From CAZZDK01 sp964652235 (GTDB lineage: Bacteria; Pseudomonadota; Alphaproteobacteria; UBA9219): a DNA stretch of 8,365 nucleotides. The stretch covers positions 1-8,365 of the forward strand of contig CAZZDK010000036.1 of NCBI GenBank assembly GCA_964652235.1, written 5' to 3'. Made by a program: the position numbers and the translations under genes. Shown piece after piece: positions 6,478 to 8,365 of this stretch. The first letter of the stretch is position 1. Each line of letters starts with the position of its first letter. The notes beneath the pieces were generated by a model that was not told the origin of the DNA, did no database searches, and saw only the letters and a program-made list of their open reading frames with translations.

Positions 6478-8365
6478 TTACACCTGTCCCAAGGTCTTGA
6501 TTTTGGCCTTGGCGTGAATCTCGTTTTGCGAAACCACGACGGTCGAAGGCCTGAACCTCTCCATAATGGACCGAACATAAGGACGAATGCCAGGGCTTGT
6601 TAAGAGGACGGGCGACTCGCCCAAAGCCGCTTGTTTGTCATAGGCTTGTCGGACGGCTTGAATAAATTGGTGGAGCTTGGTCGGGGGCATCGCGAGCCGT
6701 TTTTCTTCGTTTTCCCCCGCAAGAGATTCGGCGAAGACCTGCTCCCACTCCGGCGAAAGGGTCAGCATGGGGATATAGCCCATCTCGTTCGTGTTGGCGC
6801 TGGAAATCTGCCGCGCCAGGCGCGAGCGCACATGTTCGGAAATGATCGAAAGGTTGCGAGTCAGGCCCGCCGCTTCGGAAACGCCTTCTAAAATCGTCGG
6901 CAGATCGCGGATCGAAACGCGTTCGGCCAAAAGGTTTTGCAAAATGCGTTGCAGGCCGCTGACGGAAATCTGCGCGGGAATGACGTCGGAAATGAGCTTC
7001 TGCTGCTCTTTGCCGAGTTCGTCGAGAAGCTTTTGCGTCTCGGTATAGGACAGAAGTTCGGCCATATTGTCCTTGACGACTTCGGTCAGGTGCGTGGTGA
7101 TGACCGTCGGCGGATCCACGACCGTGTAGCCCTTGAACAAGGCCTCTTCCCTGTAGGCGGGATCGACCCACATAGCGGGCAGGCCGAAGGTTGGCTCGGT
7201 CGTGTTCTCGCCGGGCAGGGAAATGGGCGCGCCGCGCGGATCCATGACGAGAAGCATCCCCGGACGAAGCTCGCCGCGCCCGGCCTCGATCTCTTTGACG
7301 CGCAAAACGTAGGTATTGGGAGGAAGCTGCAAATTGTCCTGAATACGGACCGAGGGCATGATAAAGCCCATATCGCCTGCCATCTGGCGGCGCAGGCCCT
7401 TGATCTGATCCGTCAGGCGTTGCCCGGCCTGGCTGTTGACGAGGGTAAGAAGCGCGTAGCCCAGCTCAAGCCGGACGAGATCGATGGACAGGGCACGCGC
7501 GATGGGGTCCTCGACGACCGGCGCGGGCTTGGCGGCCTCGGCTTCGGCCTCGGCCTCTTGGGAGCGTTCCTTTTGAACGCGGGAAACGCTATAGGCGCCG
7601 AATCCCGCCGTCAGTCCCAGCGCCGCGAACGGGATAAAGGGCATCCCCGGCATGATGGCCAGCGTGAGCATGAGCGCCGAGGAAAGGCCCAGCGCGCTCG
7701 GATAGCCGCCGAGCTGTCCGAAAAAGGCCTTGTCCGTCGTGCCCGTCGAAGTGGATTTGGAAACCAGAAGACCGGCGGCGACGGAAACCAGAAGCGCGGG
7801 TATCTGCGTGACCAGACCGTCGCCGACCGTCAGGCGGACGTAAGAATCCGCCGCTTCGAGAATCGGCATATCGTGGCGGAACGTGCCGATGATGATTCCG
7901 CCGACGGCGTTGACGAAGGTGATGACCAGTCCGGCCACGGCGTCGCCGCGCACGAACTTGGCCGCGCCGTCCATGGAACCGAAAAATCCGGCTTCGTCCT
8001 CCAAATCCTTGCGCCTTTTCCGCGCGGCGGCTTCGTCGATCAGGCCGGAGGAAAGGTCCGCGTCGATGGCCATCTGCTTGCCGGGTATGGCATCGAGCGT
8101 GAACCGTGCGCCAACCTCCGCGATGCGGGTGGCACCCTTGGTAATCACAAGGAAATTCACCGTGATCAGGATGAGAAACACGATCACCCCGATTACGAAA
8201 TCGCCGCCCATCACGAAATTCGCGAACCCCGCGATCACGTTGCCCGCAGCGTCGTGCCCCTGATGCCCCTCCGACAGGATGATGCGCGTGGTAGCGATGT
8301 TCAGCGCGAGCCTGATCAGGGTGGCGATCAGCCACGACGTGCGGCGCTCGTCGATGAAGGCGCAC
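6478..8365 (-). CDS. flhA: FlhA, flagellar type III export-gate protein (5' end missing)
   Basis: The last 628 codons are present; the start lies beyond the right edge. FlhA forms the nonameric export gate in the flagellar basal body, and its cytoplasmic ring receives chaperone-substrate complexes. The FHIPEP family signature, which starts RIAEVGARF and runs through LDAIPGKQM to AIDAD, is complete at about 8056-8127. Membrane segments include the stretch ending FLILITVNFLVITKG, then GLVITFVNAVGGIIIGTF, IPALLVSVAAGLLVS and a pair of helices near 7590-7680. A charged, Ala/Glu-rich linker (about 7500-7570) leads to the FlhA cytoplasmic domain, which contains YTVVDPPTVITTHL and EVVKDNMAELLSYTE, and the protein ends KAKIKTLGQV. 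The only oddity is at the window edge: the codons right of about 8334 do not match the expected conserved membrane motif (see findings). This looks like the lead gene of the visible part of the operon; no promoter is in view. Confidence 0.95.
   Translation of the reverse strand, partial: CAFIDERRTSWLIATLIRLALNIATTRIILSEGHQGHDAAGNVIAGFANFVMGGDFVIGVIVFLILITVNFLVITKGATRIAEVGARFTLDAIPGKQMAIDADLSSGLIDEAAARKRRKDLEDEAGFFGSMDGAAKFVRGDAVAGLVITFVNAVGGIIIGTFRHDMPILEAADSYVRLTVGDGLVTQIPALLVSVAAGLLVSKSTSTGTTDKAFFGQLGGYPSALGLSSALMLTLAIMPGMPFIPFAALGLTAGFGAYSVSRVQKERSQEAEAEAEAAKPAPVVEDPIARALSIDLVRLELGYALLTLVNSQAGQRLTDQIKGLRRQMAGDMGFIMPSVRIQDNLQLPPNTYVLRVKEIEAGRGELRPGMLLVMDPRGAPISLPGENTTEPTFGLPAMWVDPAYREEALFKGYTVVDPPTVITTHLTEVVKDNMAELLSYTETQKLLDELGKEQQKLISDVIPAQISVSGLQRILQNLLAERVSIRDLPTILEGVSEAAGLTRNLSIISEHVRSRLARQISSANTNEMGYIPMLTLSPEWEQVFAESLAGENEEKRLAMPPTKLHQFIQAVRQAYDKQAALGESPVLLTSPGIRPYVRSIMERFRPSTVVVSQNEIHAKAKIKTLGQV
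7534..7557 (-). repeat. Four tandem hexanucleotides in the FlhA linker
   Basis: GGCCTC, GGCTTC, GGCCTC and GGCCTC follow one another on the + strand (7534-7557). On the coding strand they encode four Glu-Ala pairs within the linker between the FlhA membrane and cytoplasmic domains. Unit length is a multiple of three, so gain or loss of a unit would keep the frame. Confidence 0.75.

Noticed and set aside
7589..8365. 258-codon open frame on the minus strand overlapping flhA
   Set aside because: His/Arg-rich out-of-frame reading of flhA, which has a complete family signature in the same region.
1..8365. Mobile element, CRISPR array, RNA gene, or defence or biosynthetic system
   Set aside because: No transposase, terminal inverted repeats, regularly spaced repeats or tRNA/rRNA-like sequence was seen; every longer stretch is filled by housekeeping envelope or flagellar genes.

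Overview
The window is GC-rich, gene-dense bacterial DNA. It most likely comes from a flagellated alphaproteobacterium, perhaps of the Rhodospirillales type. The evidence is the gene order flhA-flhF-flhG followed by a FliK-C-terminal-like gene, the style of the FlhF and FlhG sequences, and an outer-membrane porin that proves a Gram-negative envelope. This placement rests on remembered family features, not on a database search.

Layout. Two genes lie on the + strand in the left third: a membrane-anchored family 2 glycosyltransferase (160-1305) and a trimeric-type outer-membrane porin with an N-terminal coiled coil (1445-3001). Each seems to be its own transcription unit. A hairpin plus T-tract directly follows the glycosyltransferase stop, a plausible sigma-70 promoter and a good ribosome binding site precede the porin, and a strong hairpin follows the porin. 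The right two thirds hold a tight minus-strand flagellar operon, read from the right edge leftwards: flhA (start cut off by the window edge), flhF, flhG and a FliK-like gene. The gaps are 8 bp, a 4-bp ATGA overlap and 7 bp. The operon converges on the porin with only 54 bp between stop codons, and that space holds the hairpin terminator.

How the genes work together. FlhA is the export-gate membrane protein of the flagellar type III secretion system. FlhF (SRP-type GTPase) and FlhG (MinD-type ATPase) set the place and number of flagella, which suggests polar flagellation. The fourth protein carries a FliK-like C-terminal region and may act in hook-length control or export switching. The porin and glycosyltransferase serve the cell envelope and have no visible functional tie to the flagellar genes.

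I see no mobile element, CRISPR array, tRNA, rRNA or defence system, and nothing that amounts to a new biological system. The points most worth a second look are the abrupt divergence of FlhA from its conserved membrane core in the last 30 bases of the window, and the poorly characterised FliK-like protein.
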